Shown: positions 12,973 through 23,930, numbered from the stretch's first letter. The stretch is DNA of 64,000 nucleotides from Eonycteris spelaea (GCA_003508835.1 PUFA01000012.1:19324001-19388000), one strand, 5' to 3'. Made by a program: numbers and translations. The notes: generated by a model from the sequence alone, not told the origin.

Positions 12973-14866
12973 CACTTGATGCCTGCTGTTGCTCAGATAT
13001 AAGCTGACATCTCATTGTCCACATAGGCTGAGGGTTCCAACTTCATATACTATGCAACTCTAAAGACCCCTCTGTATTTTTTTAAATTCTCAGGAACACG
13101 TGTGAAAGAGTGTGTGTGTATGTAAATATATTTGTTTGTGTGTTCGTGTGAATGGGCAGGGAGGTTATTTAGCTCAACAAATCAGATTATAAAAGTGTAG
13201 CTTCCTTTATTTTCTATTAACTTACCTTACCTTTTTCTCAATTTTGGAAGAAAACATGCACATGCCAACTAAAAGTAACACCCTCACACTAAAATATACA
13301 TTCTAGTTACCTCCACTCCTCTGAGTATGTACTCTGTCAATTCAAGTGTCAAATTCTCCATCAAGGGTGTTTCTCTTTTTCTTAAAAGATTTTCCCACCC
13401 CTCCCACCGCCTTTCTACAGTATGTCTGGAAGCAGGGGAGGGATGACTGGTCCTGACATACTTCATTGTGGTTCCTCATGAACTCAAGGCTGAGGAAAGG
13501 CTGAGGATTGCTCACCTCACCCAGGATTTAGGTAGCAAGCTTCTGTCCTCAGTGCCAAACTGCTCTCCACACCTGGGGTCATCTGTGGTTGAGGCCTGGG
13601 TTCTCCTTGGTGATTCTGTCATCACATCAGCTCTTGAAGGCTCAGGCAATCTGTTGGGCTCCCTGACTCCAATTTACAGGTTTGGCCAAACCTCCTTGAA
13701 GGCCTGAGCCACAGGGTCATTTTGGCCAGAGCTTGCCAGAGAGCACCCATCAGATGTCTAGAATATTTTCACTGATCATAGAGGTAAAGTCTTGTCTTTT
13801 CATCATTATCTATAGGCTGTGAGAACAATGTGGTAGATGTTGGCGAAAAATGATGCCAAGTCTTCATTCCACATTCTACAATGCCATTTTAATCCTACTG
13901 AGGTTACCACATGCCAACATTAGGCATCTCTACTAAGTCTCTTCCCAGAGTTACAAACAAGAAGCAGGTATAAGACCTCTCTACTTTTGGCTTCTTCCTC
14001 AACCTGTCTGGGTTCTCTTATTTCTCAGTTCCCCAGAGCCAAAGCCCATGGAATGGAAGAACTGGATTCCTGGGAGTGGGAGCAGCATCCTCACCTTAGA
14101 CCCAGCTCCTAACCCCTCTCCTTCTTCACCCTGTCAAAGACCTCCATGTCCACTTCTTGTCATAGAGTCTTCTCTATGTTCATCGTCTGGAACTTCTCCC
14201 CACCAGAGTTTAGAATAAACTTCTAGGATCAGAACCACATAGTCTTGAGTCTTGATATGTAAAGGGGAGATTCTACAATCTAGAAAATTCTTGTAGTCTT
14301 CAAGATGATCACATTGACTCTCTTTGATTGCTTTGCGGCTGTAATAATCCCAACGTTCCTTGAGACAAAGATTTCTTATGGTCAAATATAAGGTCACATA
14401 GTCAAATGCAAAAGAAGAAAATGTATTAATATATTCTAAAACATTCTCACTGTATCACCATCTCCTGGGTTGTCTCTTATCCCAGATTCCCAATTCCAAT
14501 AGATCAACTCAAGTCCCAACCACCTTGCTGTCTCCATTCTTTCCACCTAGATTCAGAATGTCCTGGGATCTACACATACATGCAAAAGCACAAAGCAGAC
14601 ATTTTCACAGGCCATGATACATAGGACAAACTTTATTCAAGGGTATAGTGTGGCACAGATGAGGAATTTATATTTTAGGAAAGCAAACAACTAAAATTGA
14701 ACGTTAGGCAATTTCGTTCTTAAAAGTTTATCGGCCCACCCACCGACTGGTGAGTTTTCACAGGCAGCGTCCCACTCCTTAGTCCGCACCACCTCCTTCC
14801 TTTCTCCCTTTTCTCCTTGTCTTTAGTCTTAACCTTTCCATCCTGACTGTCTGAAGGCCGTTCTTC
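12973..14866. other. Intron sequence with a short GT-rich patch
   Basis: 13100-13152 is GT-rich with interruptions (gagtgtgtgtgtatg and gtttgtgtgttcgtgtg). The rest is unique, and the frame at 13468-13707 has no recognisable similarity. Confidence 0.45.
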
Positions 14867-14867
14867 T

Positions 14868-15022
14868 CCAGCTCCAATGTGCACATATGAGTCATCTGGG
14901 GATCTTGATACAATGTAGATTCTGATCCAGTAGGCCTAGGGTGGGGCCATGATTCTTCATTTCTAACTAGATCCCAGGTGTTGCCCATGCTGCGGGTCCA
15001 AAAACAATACTTTGAGTAGAAG
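14868..15022 (+). mobile_element. MER5A-type hAT element
   Basis: gtcatctggggatcttgata, tctgatccagtaggcctagg, gtggggcc and agatcccaggtgttgcc follow the MER5A consensus order. Terminal bases are decayed. Confidence 0.85.
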
Positions 15023-16124
15023 GTCTTGGGAATTTCATATTTTTCTTTTATGCAGATCAGTTCTCTTCCAAGCTCCTATGGGCCAACCTACATTTCCAGA
15101 CCTACCTCTCGCCTTTCTAAAACCATCAGTCTACAACAAATGAAACTCATATTTAGTATGATCTACCCTCCTTAGAGGATAGCCTTGTTTAAAAAGCCCA
15201 ATGTTTTTGTTTCTTGTGCATCATGGTCACCATCCCTAGGTTATCTGTGTATCACTAACAAGAAGCAAATACGACTGGTGGCCAATCTCATTTTCTGGCT
15301 CTTACCCTATTTCCCCCAATTCTTCTTTTCTCCCTACTTCATCTCATCTCATTAGTCCCATCCCAGGACATTTTCATTTAAGAGAGCACTAGTTTTAAGT
15401 TGAATTCCTTCAAGCCTGACCATGTTAGCAAAAATAACAAACACAGAGGCAAAGACTTCTTGTTGTTAAAAATGAGAAAGAAAAAGGGAAACTAGACCAA
15501 GCCAATGCGTTGGAGTTTGCCAGAGAAGCATCTAAATTTGTTTGGCTGTGAATTCAAACTGGGACACTGGGAGCTTCATATCTTAGCTACTTTCTTAGGT
15601 GATTAGTAATTAAAAGTGCCTCAAAAAAAAAAAAAAAGGTATAGAAGATTTCCACCCAACCCCTATTTGGCTCATCTGAACACAGAGGCACTTGAGAAAT
15701 GTAAAATTCTTTAATCACTTCAAATTGCCAACGCACAAACCAGGCAAAGAGCATCAATTGCTTCTAAAATAAGATGCGATGCAGGTGTTATGAAAAATCT
15801 AAAGCAGCCTGCTCATTTAAAATTACTCTTCACTCCAAGTGCCCAGAGGGGAGGGAGGATTGAATAAAGCATTTTCCATCACAGCATCACTAGTAGAATG
15901 ACAGTGGTGATTCCAAAAGAGAAAAACAAACAAACAAATAGACATACCATCCACCTCCTCTTTCTGTTTTAGCTGCCCAACCAAGGTTAGAGGAGCAAAT
16001 ACATATCCTCAGGGAAACTCTGTGACTAAAATCCTGCTGGCTGATTACATTATTGGTCCCATTTTTTTCACCGCCCCACCCCCCTTATTCCCTGCTTTTT
16101 GTCAAGTGATACTGAAGTTCCTAC
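15023..16124. other. Intron sequence; poly(A) run inside
   Basis: A 15-bp A run sits at 15623-15637 and an aaacaaacaaacaaa stretch near 15930. No gene or interspersed repeat was recognised. Confidence 0.45.
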
Positions 16125-16500
16125 CCCTAAAAGTACATTGTATATTTCTCTGCACCTTGACTTTTGGGTTGTCCGTGTGAGAATGGCTATAGAATGAAGC
16201 AGCAGATACAGTGTACTAGCTCAAGACCTTTAGCGGCCCTGAGTGATGGTTCTTGTTCTGTGAGACTTGCACCACCACCACAAAAGGATGTGCCCTGGAT
16301 AGTTCTCTGGTCTCAGGAAGAGGATGAGAAATTCATAAAACTGTCCTAACCAAATAGAACATGAAGGAGGCCAGACTAAATCATCTGGCTTTTAGTCAAC
16401 CCACAGACACTTGAGCTCAATAAAGTTATATTTCTGTGCCCCTCGGTTTCTGGTTATTTGTTCTATAGCATCATTTTAACAAGAGCAAACTGACATAGCA
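16125..16500 (+). repeat. MLT1-like LTR relic
   Basis: tgacttttgggttgtccgtg, tctcaggaagaggatgagaa, aacccacagacacttgag and a final tggttatttgttctatagca resemble the body and 3' end of a MaLR (MLT1) LTR. Divergence is high. Confidence 0.5.
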
Positions 16501-16849
16501 CTAAATGCAAGTATTAAGAGCTAGGAGCACCCCGTTTTTGATCTGGTGCTATAAATCTATCTTTTCAGTGTGAGTACAGATGCTATAGTCCATTGTGTAC
16601 AAAATTGGAATATTCATGATTGGTATCTCCTTGGTATTGCGAGAATCACTTTGGTCGCTGTAGTCTGCATAATTCATCATTTCCATTTTTCTGAAATTTA
16701 AAACACTTTTTAGTTTTTTCTGCTACAACCCCAGGATTCCTTTCATTGAAGAGGAAATTCCCACTTAAACAACCAATATTCCTAATCGGCTCTTTATTCT
16801 GCTTCTGTGTACATGCTTGCTGCATAGGCCAAGGACCTTGGTATCAAAA

Positions 16850-17211
16850 TATGTATTGATTGGTAGTGTTTCAACAGACATATCCTCTCCCCTTAAGATA
16901 TACTGCTTAGAGCTTTTAGACAGATGTATCCCCTCCCTTTAAGATGTATTACTTTAGTGCTGTTAGAAAATTTCACGCTCTGTAACTGCCCATGGCCCAT
17001 AGCAATTTCGGGGGTCTATAAATCAGCCCATGCCAATTGTAAGAACGCGGGTATAAAAGTGAAACCGCCCCTAAGCTCTACACACAGATTGTCAGAGCAC
17101 TAGCTCTTCTGGGACCACTGGTGTAATAAAACTGAGTTGTCTTTCTCTCTGGGTTACAGCTTGGATTTTCATTGGTCTGATTTTTGGAGCTTTTGGGATT
17201 TCTCCATAACA
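16850..17211 (+). mobile_element. Solo LTR of an endogenous retrovirus (ERV1-like)
   Basis: The segment is laid out like U3-R-U5. A 46-bp block is repeated in U3 (16875-16920 and 16921-16966), followed by a CCAT/AATT-rich stretch, a TATAAAA box at 17052-17058, an AATAAA signal at 17125-17130 with the usual GT/T-rich sequence after it, and an end near 17211 in ...ccataaca. No gag, pol or env-like sequence follows, so it is probably a solo LTR left by recombination. The left edge is uncertain and no target duplication was confirmed. Family is inferred from layout only. Confidence 0.7.
16875..16966 (+). repeat. 46-bp tandem duplication in the LTR U3
   Basis: Two diverged copies share tatcctctccccttaagata versus tatcccctccctttaagatg, with period 46. 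Such duplications in retroviral U3 often carry enhancer sites. Confidence 0.8.
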
Positions 17212-17404
17212 TTATCAGTTTAATGTTAACTAGATTTTAAGATAGTGCCAGCTCTTAAAAAGTGTCTAAGCTTTCTTGATGTAGGGTTGTGACTCCTCCA
17301 GAAGCATACCTTCTCCAGGGGGACTGCACCTAGAGGAACTGAAAACATTCTGCTACTTCTCCTAGGAGAGCATTCATTAGATCAGAAAGTAAACAACACT
17401 GATG
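17212..17404. other. Intron sequence, nothing recognised
   Basis: Short unique spacer between the LTR and the next MIR. Confidence 0.4.
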
Positions 17405-17582
17405 AATTTTAATTCACACTTCCTAGCTGCATGGCCTTGGACAAGTTATATAACTTTTCTAAGCCATAATTATTTGATCTATAAAATGAGACCTCATAGG
17501 ATAGTTAGGTAGGGTAAGAAATGTAGAATAGCCAGATGATACCTGACATACACCAGTACGGATACACAATAAATATTCCTTT
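17405..17582 (+). repeat. MIR fragment
   Basis: ctagctgcatggccttggac, then aagttatataacttttctaa and gatctataaaatgagacctc, in MIR order. Confidence 0.85.
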
Positions 17583-17664
17583 CTTTTCTATTCTGACTCT
17601 ACTTCTCATCTTATGCAGGGAAATACTATGGCTATGTGCAAGAATAACCATTTCGGTGTTAAAC

Positions 17665-17800
17665 TAACATTGTTCAATAAGGATTTCCTGAATCCCTAAT
17701 ATGCGCCAAGTACAGCATATTACTAGACAATACGGCATGAGTAAGAAGACATGGTCCTTGGCTTCAGTGAACTACGGTAGAGTGGAGGACACACTGGGAT
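17665..17800 (-). repeat. L2 3' region fragment (antisense)
   Basis: tatgcgccaagtacagcata, gagtaagaagacatggtcct and a later gtagagtggaggacac mirror the antisense L2 order. Confidence 0.65.
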
Positions 17801-17802
17801 GG

Positions 17803-17987
17803 GTACTATTTTAAGTGCTTCACATATATTATCTCATTTAACCCCGTAACACTCCATTAGAGTTCACCCCTATTTTGCAGAGTGGTTAACCAGCTCCAGA
17901 TCACACAGCTAGTAAGTAGAGTAGGGATTCAAAACTGGGTGGTCTGATTCCAGGGCCCATGCTCTTAACTACTTTGCTCTAATATTA
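17803..17987 (-). repeat. MIR fragment (antisense)
   Basis: tattatctcatttaaccccg, ccagatcacacagctagtaa and cccatgctcttaactacttt are characteristic of antisense MIR. Confidence 0.88.
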
Positions 17988-17994
17988 TCTATTA

Positions 17995-18372
17995 AAATGA
18001 AATAGGTACGTGTTCCAAGATGCAGCGGTTCTACTTCCTGCCATCTCTCCTTGCACTGTATACAAAACCATATGCATAAGAACCTTCACCACAGAGACAT
18101 TGGTAATATTGATAAACTAAAACAACATAATGAGGGAATACATTGAAAAATGTGCATTGTATGATGTCATTTACATTAATATTTTAGATTTCTTTAGGTA
18201 CATGTATCGATGCATGTAAATACACAAGAAAAGTCACCAGATGGGTTGTAACCTTTTAGGTAGTGAGCAGGAAAGAAGGTGGTGGTTCAGAGGCTTTAAC
18301 TATTATCTATAACATTTGAAATTTTAAAAATGAGACTGTATTTATATATTACTCATTCAATTAAAAATTAAT
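17995..18372 (+). mobile_element. Old L1 3' end fragment
   Basis: gcataagaaccttcaccaca, gagggaatacattgaaaaat and ggtggttcagaggctttaac, with an A-rich end, look like the sense 3' end of an ancient L1. Confidence 0.55.
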
Positions 18373-19232
18373 ATTTTTAATCCTCCTTAACAAAAAACTC
18401 AATGAGAAACTCCAAAGGCTAATCTGCAGAATATTCTATGAGCCTAGCACCAGCTGTATAACAGGCAGAAGAAACATAACAAGTTGAAAAAATTTAGGAC
18501 CAGAAAATCATAACACACAGATAGGACCATTATTCACTAAATACATCATACATTGGGAAAGGCTCCAAGGTACTGAGGGAGTAACATGTCAGTACATAAG
18601 TGTTTGAGTATACTTTAAATGCCTTACAGCTTTATTTCTCAATTATACCTTAATAAAGCTGAAAAAAAATTAAGGGTTTGACTTCCATCCTCACATTAAT
18701 GGAGACTGGATGTAAACACTTTACAGAATCATTTCATGGGAGTTGGTGATGAAACAGAGGGAGTCTAGGCATTCTTTGTGCTGAACACTTTTAATATAAG
18801 CCTTCAAATGGTATGAAACAGTAATTATTAGGAAGGGGAAGGCAGAGCAAGCCAGTGGAGTAAACAGCCAGTTTGGCCTGAGGAAACCTGGTTTTCATTC
18901 CTGGCCTTCCTGCAATTCAGTTGCCACCTCCAGTCATGTAGAATTTTACACACAGAAGAGGTCGTAGAAATCAATCCTTACTTTGGACATGAGGAAACAG
19001 AGAAACAGGCAGGAAAAGTCTGTTGCTAAAGATCTCCATTGTATCAGAGTCCAGACTAGGATCCCAGCCAGAACACTTTTCTGATCACTGTATAGTCTCA
19101 TGGATGAGCTTCCATTTATGGATGAGAATGGAGCCACCATAGGGATGCCTGTGCCCAACAGGTACAACTGTAATGGTACATGTCTGTATAAGGCACTCTG
19201 ACCTACACAAAGGTGAAGATTTTAAGCTTGAG
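18373..19232. other. Intron sequence with possible repeat traces
   Basis: 18630-18680 looks like an L1 tail (ataccttaataaagctgaaa). 18980-19030 carries a short antisense MIR-like patch (catgaggaaacagagaaaca). Neither can be bounded. Confidence 0.4.
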
Positions 19233-19233
19233 C

Positions 19234-19270
<37 letters not shown>

Positions 19271-19275
19271 TATTA
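19233..19275. repeat. (TTA)n microsatellite
   Basis: About 14 ATT units with one interruption (attactatt). Confidence 0.95.
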
Positions 19276-19534
19276 AGCAAAGCCTTCTCTTGAAAAAGAC
19301 ATGGGAGGATCAAGGTATATACAGTTATTTGTTTATTCATTCTTTTATTTAAAAAATATTTTCTATGCATTTATTGGGCAACATGAGTATGATACAGTGA
19401 TGAACTCTTTTAGAGTTTAGAAATAATTCCCCTGTCAAGAGTGAAATCCAGTACGAAAGTGTTATGGTTATGTGTCCACTGCAATTTTAGCAATATATAA
19501 GCAATAAATAAAGTCCGGCAATATGTAAGAAGGA
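19276..19534. other. Intron sequence, part L2-like
   Basis: atgcatttattgggcaacat near 19365 suggests a small antisense L2 remnant. The rest is not recognised. Confidence 0.4.
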
Positions 19535-19990
19535 TAATATATCACAACCAAGTGAAGTTTACCTCAGGGATACAAGGTTGGTTTCACATTTGAAAATAAA
19601 TCAATATAATTTACTACATTGCAGAATATAGAAGAAAAAACATCATCACAAGAAATACAAGAAAAACATCCGACAAAATTTAAAAACCTATTCATGTACA
19701 AATTTCTCAGACTACTAGAAACAGAAAGGAGTTTCCTGAGTGTGATCAGGGGCATTTAAACCTAGCGCTAACATCTTACTTAATAGTGAAACACTGAACA
19801 CTTTAACCTGAAATCAGGAATAAGGCAAAGATTTCCACTCTCACCCCTTTCTGGGGTGATGAAACTATTCTACATATTGTTTGGGGTGGTTGTTACATAA
19901 ATGTAGATAATTGTTAAAATAATTTGCATTAACATCAAACTGAATAGACCTGTGAAAATTTACTTCGATTTTTTAAAAAGACAGAAAATG
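19535..19990 (+). mobile_element. L1 fragment: ORF2 reverse-transcriptase piece joined to a 3' UTR
   Basis: ggatacaaggttggtttcac followed by aaatcaatataatttactac is the well-known L1 ORF2 stretch downstream of the RT core. At about 19850 it jumps to a 3' UTR-like segment (gatgaaactattctacatat), so an internal deletion joined the two. No usable frame remains. Confidence 0.75.
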
Positions 19991-20119
19991 GTTCTCGAAA
20001 TCTCAGTGAGAAAAGATTTTGTGTATTCCATTTTGCCTCCAACCCAAGGTGAAACTTCAGCATTTTTCATTCCATTACTAAAATAAGAAATATTCAACAT
20101 CATTAAGCAGAGACTATAT

Positions 20120-20212
20120 GAGATTTTCTTTTATTTTTTTCTCTCCCTCCCTTTTTTCCTTCCTCCCTCTCTCCCTCTATCTCTCCTTATTTTTCTCCTT
20201 CTTCTTTCAAGG
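20120..20212. repeat. Pyrimidine-rich (TCCC/TTCC) tract
   Basis: Nearly uninterrupted C/T over 90 bp with irregular ctccctccc units. Confidence 0.85.
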
Positions 20213-20640
20213 ATCCCTAGAAATCTGGAACAGATTTATTTGAAGAATTTAAATTTTGTGTGGCCAAAGCATAACAAACACACCTAAATGCTTGTCTGCC
20301 AAGCCTTTCTACAGGGATCTGGACAAACCTACAACCAGGAAATGGTATTCCTATCATTCCTTTTGATCAGAACTCCAACAAGATTCAAGAGAAACTAGGT
20401 TCAAAAGAAACTAGCTTTTGCTTCATGTCAGTGCATTTCTTATGAGCTTCTTTCGGGTTTTAGTTTTAATAGTCAAGAGGGTCTCAGTGGACCTGATCTC
20501 AACTTATCCATTTCACAGCAGTTGGATTTTCCCCCCTTGTCCCCAAGATATACCCCCTTCTATTATCGGACAAGGTCTCATGATTTTTTAGTTGGACAAA
20601 GATTGGCCTATACGAAAATAAAAAGACTTGGTCCCGGAAT
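20213..20640. other. Intron sequence, nothing recognised
   Basis: On the minus strand it lies downstream of the unresolved frame at 20651-21180 and might belong to the same insertion. No family was identified. Confidence 0.35.
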
Positions 20641-20650
20641 TAGTCCCTTA

Positions 20651-21180
20651 TCACCACGACAGTACTGGGTCTGTGCCAATGGTGTTGGATCCAATTAGCT
20701 GACATAAAGGGGACACATGTCTACAACTGCAGTTTCTAGGAACAAGCAGATATTTTTGGCTCTTGACTTGCCAATAATTGCACCATCTTTCACAGCATCC
20801 TAATTTTAAAGTTGACTCTGCCTTTGTTTCAGGGAAGTTGCCTTGGGTATTTGAAAAAGATCTTTTCCCTCCCACAGCTCTACCTTCTTTTTCAAAATTT
20901 GGATTGGTTTCAAAATCATCAGTTTCATTGTCTATCTCACATTCATTAGTTACACAATTAGGTAAAGCATGAGTTCCTGAGTTTCTCTTTTGATGTGAGC
21001 AGTCATTTGTCCTCCCAATTGTGCCTTGTGAGGGTGCGTGTGTGTAGAATACTGCAACCATTTCATTTTGAAGAATTTGTTTGGGCCTCTGTTTACAAAG
21101 CCTTCCACTTCCAGACTCTGCTTAGTTAAATCTATCATCATATATCTGAAAATATTTGTCATCATTATCCCTGCAGCCAA
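20651..21180 (-). other. Unidentified coding-like segment (possible broken retrocopy)
   Basis: Two overlapping minus-strand frames, 76 codons (21180-20950) and 136 codons (21061-20651), sit side by side with a frame change in between. The second has an acidic, coding-like stretch around NECEIDNETDDFETNPNFEK. I do not recognise a protein family. There are no exon-like splice borders, no poly(A) tail and no target duplications that I can see. It could be a decayed processed pseudogene, a piece of an endogenous retrovirus or chance. Confidence 0.25.
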
Positions 21181-21437
21181 GCCTGATCTTTTCTAATAAA
21201 CAGATATTGAGTTCATACAAAATAAAATTTATTGTAGTTTTCTTCCTGCACTGGTCTTATATCTGCCTTTCTCTGAGTCCTCCTCTGGTTGAAAAGACAG
21301 TGAAACCAAAAATATATTTGAGATTCAAGTCAATATACTCGGTCCAATCTTTCTATTTTCCAAGAGGTTGTGCTTTCCTCCAAGACAAGCCAGGAACTTT
21401 TGACAACATAATCTAATATAGATAAGAGGAAAATAAT
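21181..21437. other. Intron sequence, nothing recognised
   Basis: A plus-strand open frame of 86 codons (21156-21416) has no recognisable similarity. Confidence 0.4.
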
Positions 21438-21446
21438 CAATCATGT
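21438..21446. repeat. Left target-site duplication of the tRNA/5S SINE
   Basis: caatcatgt, repeated exactly at 21668-21676. Confidence 0.85.
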
Positions 21447-21667
21447 TTTTTAAAAATAATTTATGACTACAGCACCTAGTCTTCCTAGGTGGTCTCTCAT
21501 CCAAGTACTAACCAGGTCCAACCTTGCTTAACTCCTGAGATCAGATATGGGGCTTGTTCAGGGTGACATGGCCATAGACCATGGACCATGGCTCCACTGG
21601 GGCATGAACCCAGGACCTTCTGCACATAAAGCAGATGTGCTAACCACTATACTATGGAACCACATCC
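21447..21667 (-). mobile_element. Composite SINE, tRNA-derived head plus 5S rRNA-derived body (MEG-TR-like, fruit bat)
   Basis: Read on the minus strand from 21667, the element begins with a tRNA-like module. It has a box A-like TATAGTGGTTAGC, an anticodon arm with stem CTGC/GCAG, a box B-like GGTTCATGCC and complementary acceptor ends GGTTCCA/TGGAGCC. From 21579 it continues as a 5S rRNA copy running from GTCTATGGCCAT to AGGTGCTGTAGTC (to about 21466), keeping the internal control region around TGGTTAGTACTTGGATG. A short A-rich tail ends at 21447. The tRNA part looks closest to a valine-type tRNA by overall layout, but that is weak. MEG SINEs of megabats are the known mammalian elements that combine these two RNAs. 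Perfect 9-bp duplications and intact promoter boxes suggest a fairly young insertion. Confidence 0.9.
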
Positions 21668-21676
21668 CAATCATGT
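21668..21676. repeat. Right target-site duplication of the tRNA/5S SINE
   Basis: caatcatgt, an exact copy of 21438-21446. Confidence 0.85.
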
Positions 21677-22124
21677 GGTTTTATCTATAAAGTCTATTCA
21701 ATTTGGCAAACATCTCTGGAGTACTCACTATGTAAAGAACCTCAGGAGACATAAACATCTCTCTTTACGTGGTTTCTATATAATTATCTCTTTCATAACA
21801 ATCATGTACCAATTCTATCCAAGTTAAGGTATTCTAAAATATCATTATGAATGATCCAGGAAATCAAAGGCACTATATACATTCTATACATTCTATCGAT
21901 TTCTTCAGCTCTAACAATTCTGTGGTTTTACAGAGTATGATGAATTCAGACAACAGCTAGATGGGATGTTCACATGCAATTTCTGCACTAGGTTATTGGA
22001 AGAGGAAAAGAACACACTTGTGAATGAGAAGCATGTGAGATAGAAAGGCAAACCTACTGAAAAATGACAGAATCTTGGAACAATGCCCACAACAGGATTC
22101 TCCAGTAATTATCTTTCTTGGCTA
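21677..22124. other. Intron sequence, nothing recognised
   Basis: Only a minor local repeat was noted (tatacattctatacattcta near 21880). Confidence 0.4.
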
Positions 22125-22338
22125 ATAACAACAATTATTAATATTTATTGAATGCTTATATGTGCCAGATATTGTTCTAAAGCTTCATATGCCTTATTTC
22201 ATCTACCTATGAGGTAGAGGTTATCATCCCTATTTACAAACGAGCAAAATTAAGCACTGAAAGCATACCCAATTTCACATAACTAAATAGCAAAATTAGG
22301 ATTTGAATCCAGTTACATTCCAGAGACCACATTATTCC
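22125..22338 (-). repeat. MIR fragment (antisense)
   Basis: atatgtgccagatattgttc, ctatgaggtagaggttatca and taggatttgaatccagttac are in antisense MIR order. Confidence 0.85.
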
Positions 22339-22855
22339 TCATGATGAAACATGATTTCATTCACTCAATGGAATAAAAGGGTATAGTTTTTGCCAATTAT
22401 TTCTGTTTACAAGACATGGCATCTTCCCCTGATTTAATATGGACATATTCCACCTGCAAATAGATGTTAAATCTGTGCCTTCAAGGATTATGCATGAGTC
22501 ATAAGATTGTAAGTCACATTCTCTCATTCATATGTTCCTTCCCATACTCTTTAAATAAGAATCTATTGACAGATACTTTGTTCCAATCCCAGTGCCAGAT
22601 TCTAGGGTTTCAAAACTGCTTTCAAGGGAACTTACCCTTTAGGCCCATGGGTATTATATATTTTTAGTACCAAAGTAATTGTGGTTTCTCTCTCCACCTC
22701 AAAAATCATTTGTAGAACTCTGCAACATAAATAGGGTAAAAGTGAAGTGTGGGTCTTCCAGCAGCAATTCAATTACTCTCTTTCTGACAAGAAATGCTTC
22801 CTCATTTGCTAAGTTCCCAGAACAAGTGAGTGGAGCCCTAGAGTTGGTAAACTTC
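22339..22855. other. Intron sequence with a weak L2-like stretch
   Basis: 22560-22650 (cagtgccagattctagggtt, then gaacttaccctttagg) looks like a decayed antisense L2. Confidence 0.4.
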
Positions 22856-22857
22856 TA

Positions 22858-23012
22858 GCTGGACAGCAGGATAAAGTAAAAAGAGCAATGAACTGGGAAC
22901 TAGAAGGCTGCATTAGCTTGACTTTGGGAACATTTCCATTTCTCTGAACCTTATTCTCTTCACCCTACAGAAAAAAGTTAGGTGACTAAAAAGTCTCTAA
23001 GGCCTTAGATAT
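22858..23012 (+). repeat. MIR fragment
   Basis: aaaagagcaatgaactggga, cttgactttgggaacatttc and ctctgaaccttattctcttc read as a diverged sense MIR. Confidence 0.65.
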
Positions 23013-23698
23013 GAACTTCTACAGTTGTATAGAACTGGTGCTGGTTGGCTTCAGGACAGAATGTTCTTTCTGGTCCCTACTTTCTGGAGGGAGGGTCAGT
23101 AAAAGAAAACCTCTGTGGAGTGTCAGGAGGAAACCCTCTTCCAGCCTTCAGTGCCCCTCCATCTTCCAACCTTCCTACTGCTCAGTCAGTTATACTTCTG
23201 GACTAATTATGTTTAGAATCCACTGAGAAATCTAATACAACCCTCATTTCTCCTAACAACGCAGCCAATTTGAAGCAGGTGCTAGGTGGTTAAAAAATGA
23301 GGAGCAAAAAAAACTCACACCAGATGAACCCCATATAAATGCTACCACACAGGTGTTTGGAAGGGGATAAGTCCTCCAAATTATGCAAATTAGTCTCTTT
23401 TCTTGATGACTCAACTTTTTAGCACAGCCATACACATTTCTTTAAGGAGTTTTATTAATTTTAAAATATAAATTTGTTCACGTTTTATAAGTTAATTCAC
23501 ACAATTGTATATTTAAACTTCTCTTAAATTTTTGAAGCCAAGAGAATTAAAGGTTTGACCATGATTTGTTTTCAGAGAATACAAGAACTGAAAAAAATGA
23601 ACAAATTGCATCACACAGATAATATAAAAAGCATCATTTCAACCCCAGCTTCATACTCTCTACTCATTCAATGCTATCACCAAATCCATTAATGAAAA
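23013..23698. other. Intron sequence, nothing recognised
   Basis: No support for a gene in frames at 23011-23226 or 23253-23435. Confidence 0.4.
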
Positions 23699-23699
23699 T

Positions 23700-23930
23700 A
23701 GCATTTGAAGGGTTAAAGAAGTACAAATTAGTATTTAATAGATGGTCACAGGGATGGGGAGCATGGCATAGGGAATGCAGTTAGCCTTAATGTATTAGGT
23801 AGATGGAAAGCCAGAGGAGAAAAGGAATAATTAGGAGGATCATTTTATAAACTATATAAATGTCTAACCAATGTACTGTATACTTGAAACCAATAAAATA
23901 AAATTAAAATTAAATAAAAATCCTTCATTA
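23700..23930 (+). mobile_element. L1 3' UTR end, third copy of the local subfamily
   Basis: Sense copy of the 3' UTR seen antisense at 256-640 and 5083-5402: gatggggagcatggcatagg, gtctaaccaatgtactgtat and an A-rich tail with repeated taaaat/taaataaa. Only about 230 bp remain. Confidence 0.85.

Noticed and set aside
17212..17404. Internal proviral sequence after the LTR at 16850-17211
   Set aside because: No primer-binding-site-like or gag-like sequence follows, and a MIR begins within 200 bp.
21447..21579. Functional 5S rRNA gene on the minus strand
   Set aside because: The copy is diverged, lacks a Pol III T-run terminator after the 3' end, is fused to a tRNA-like head and is framed by target duplications, so it is a SINE body.
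21580..21667. Functional tRNA gene
   Set aside because: Fused head of the SINE, with changed anticodon loop and box B and no own terminator.
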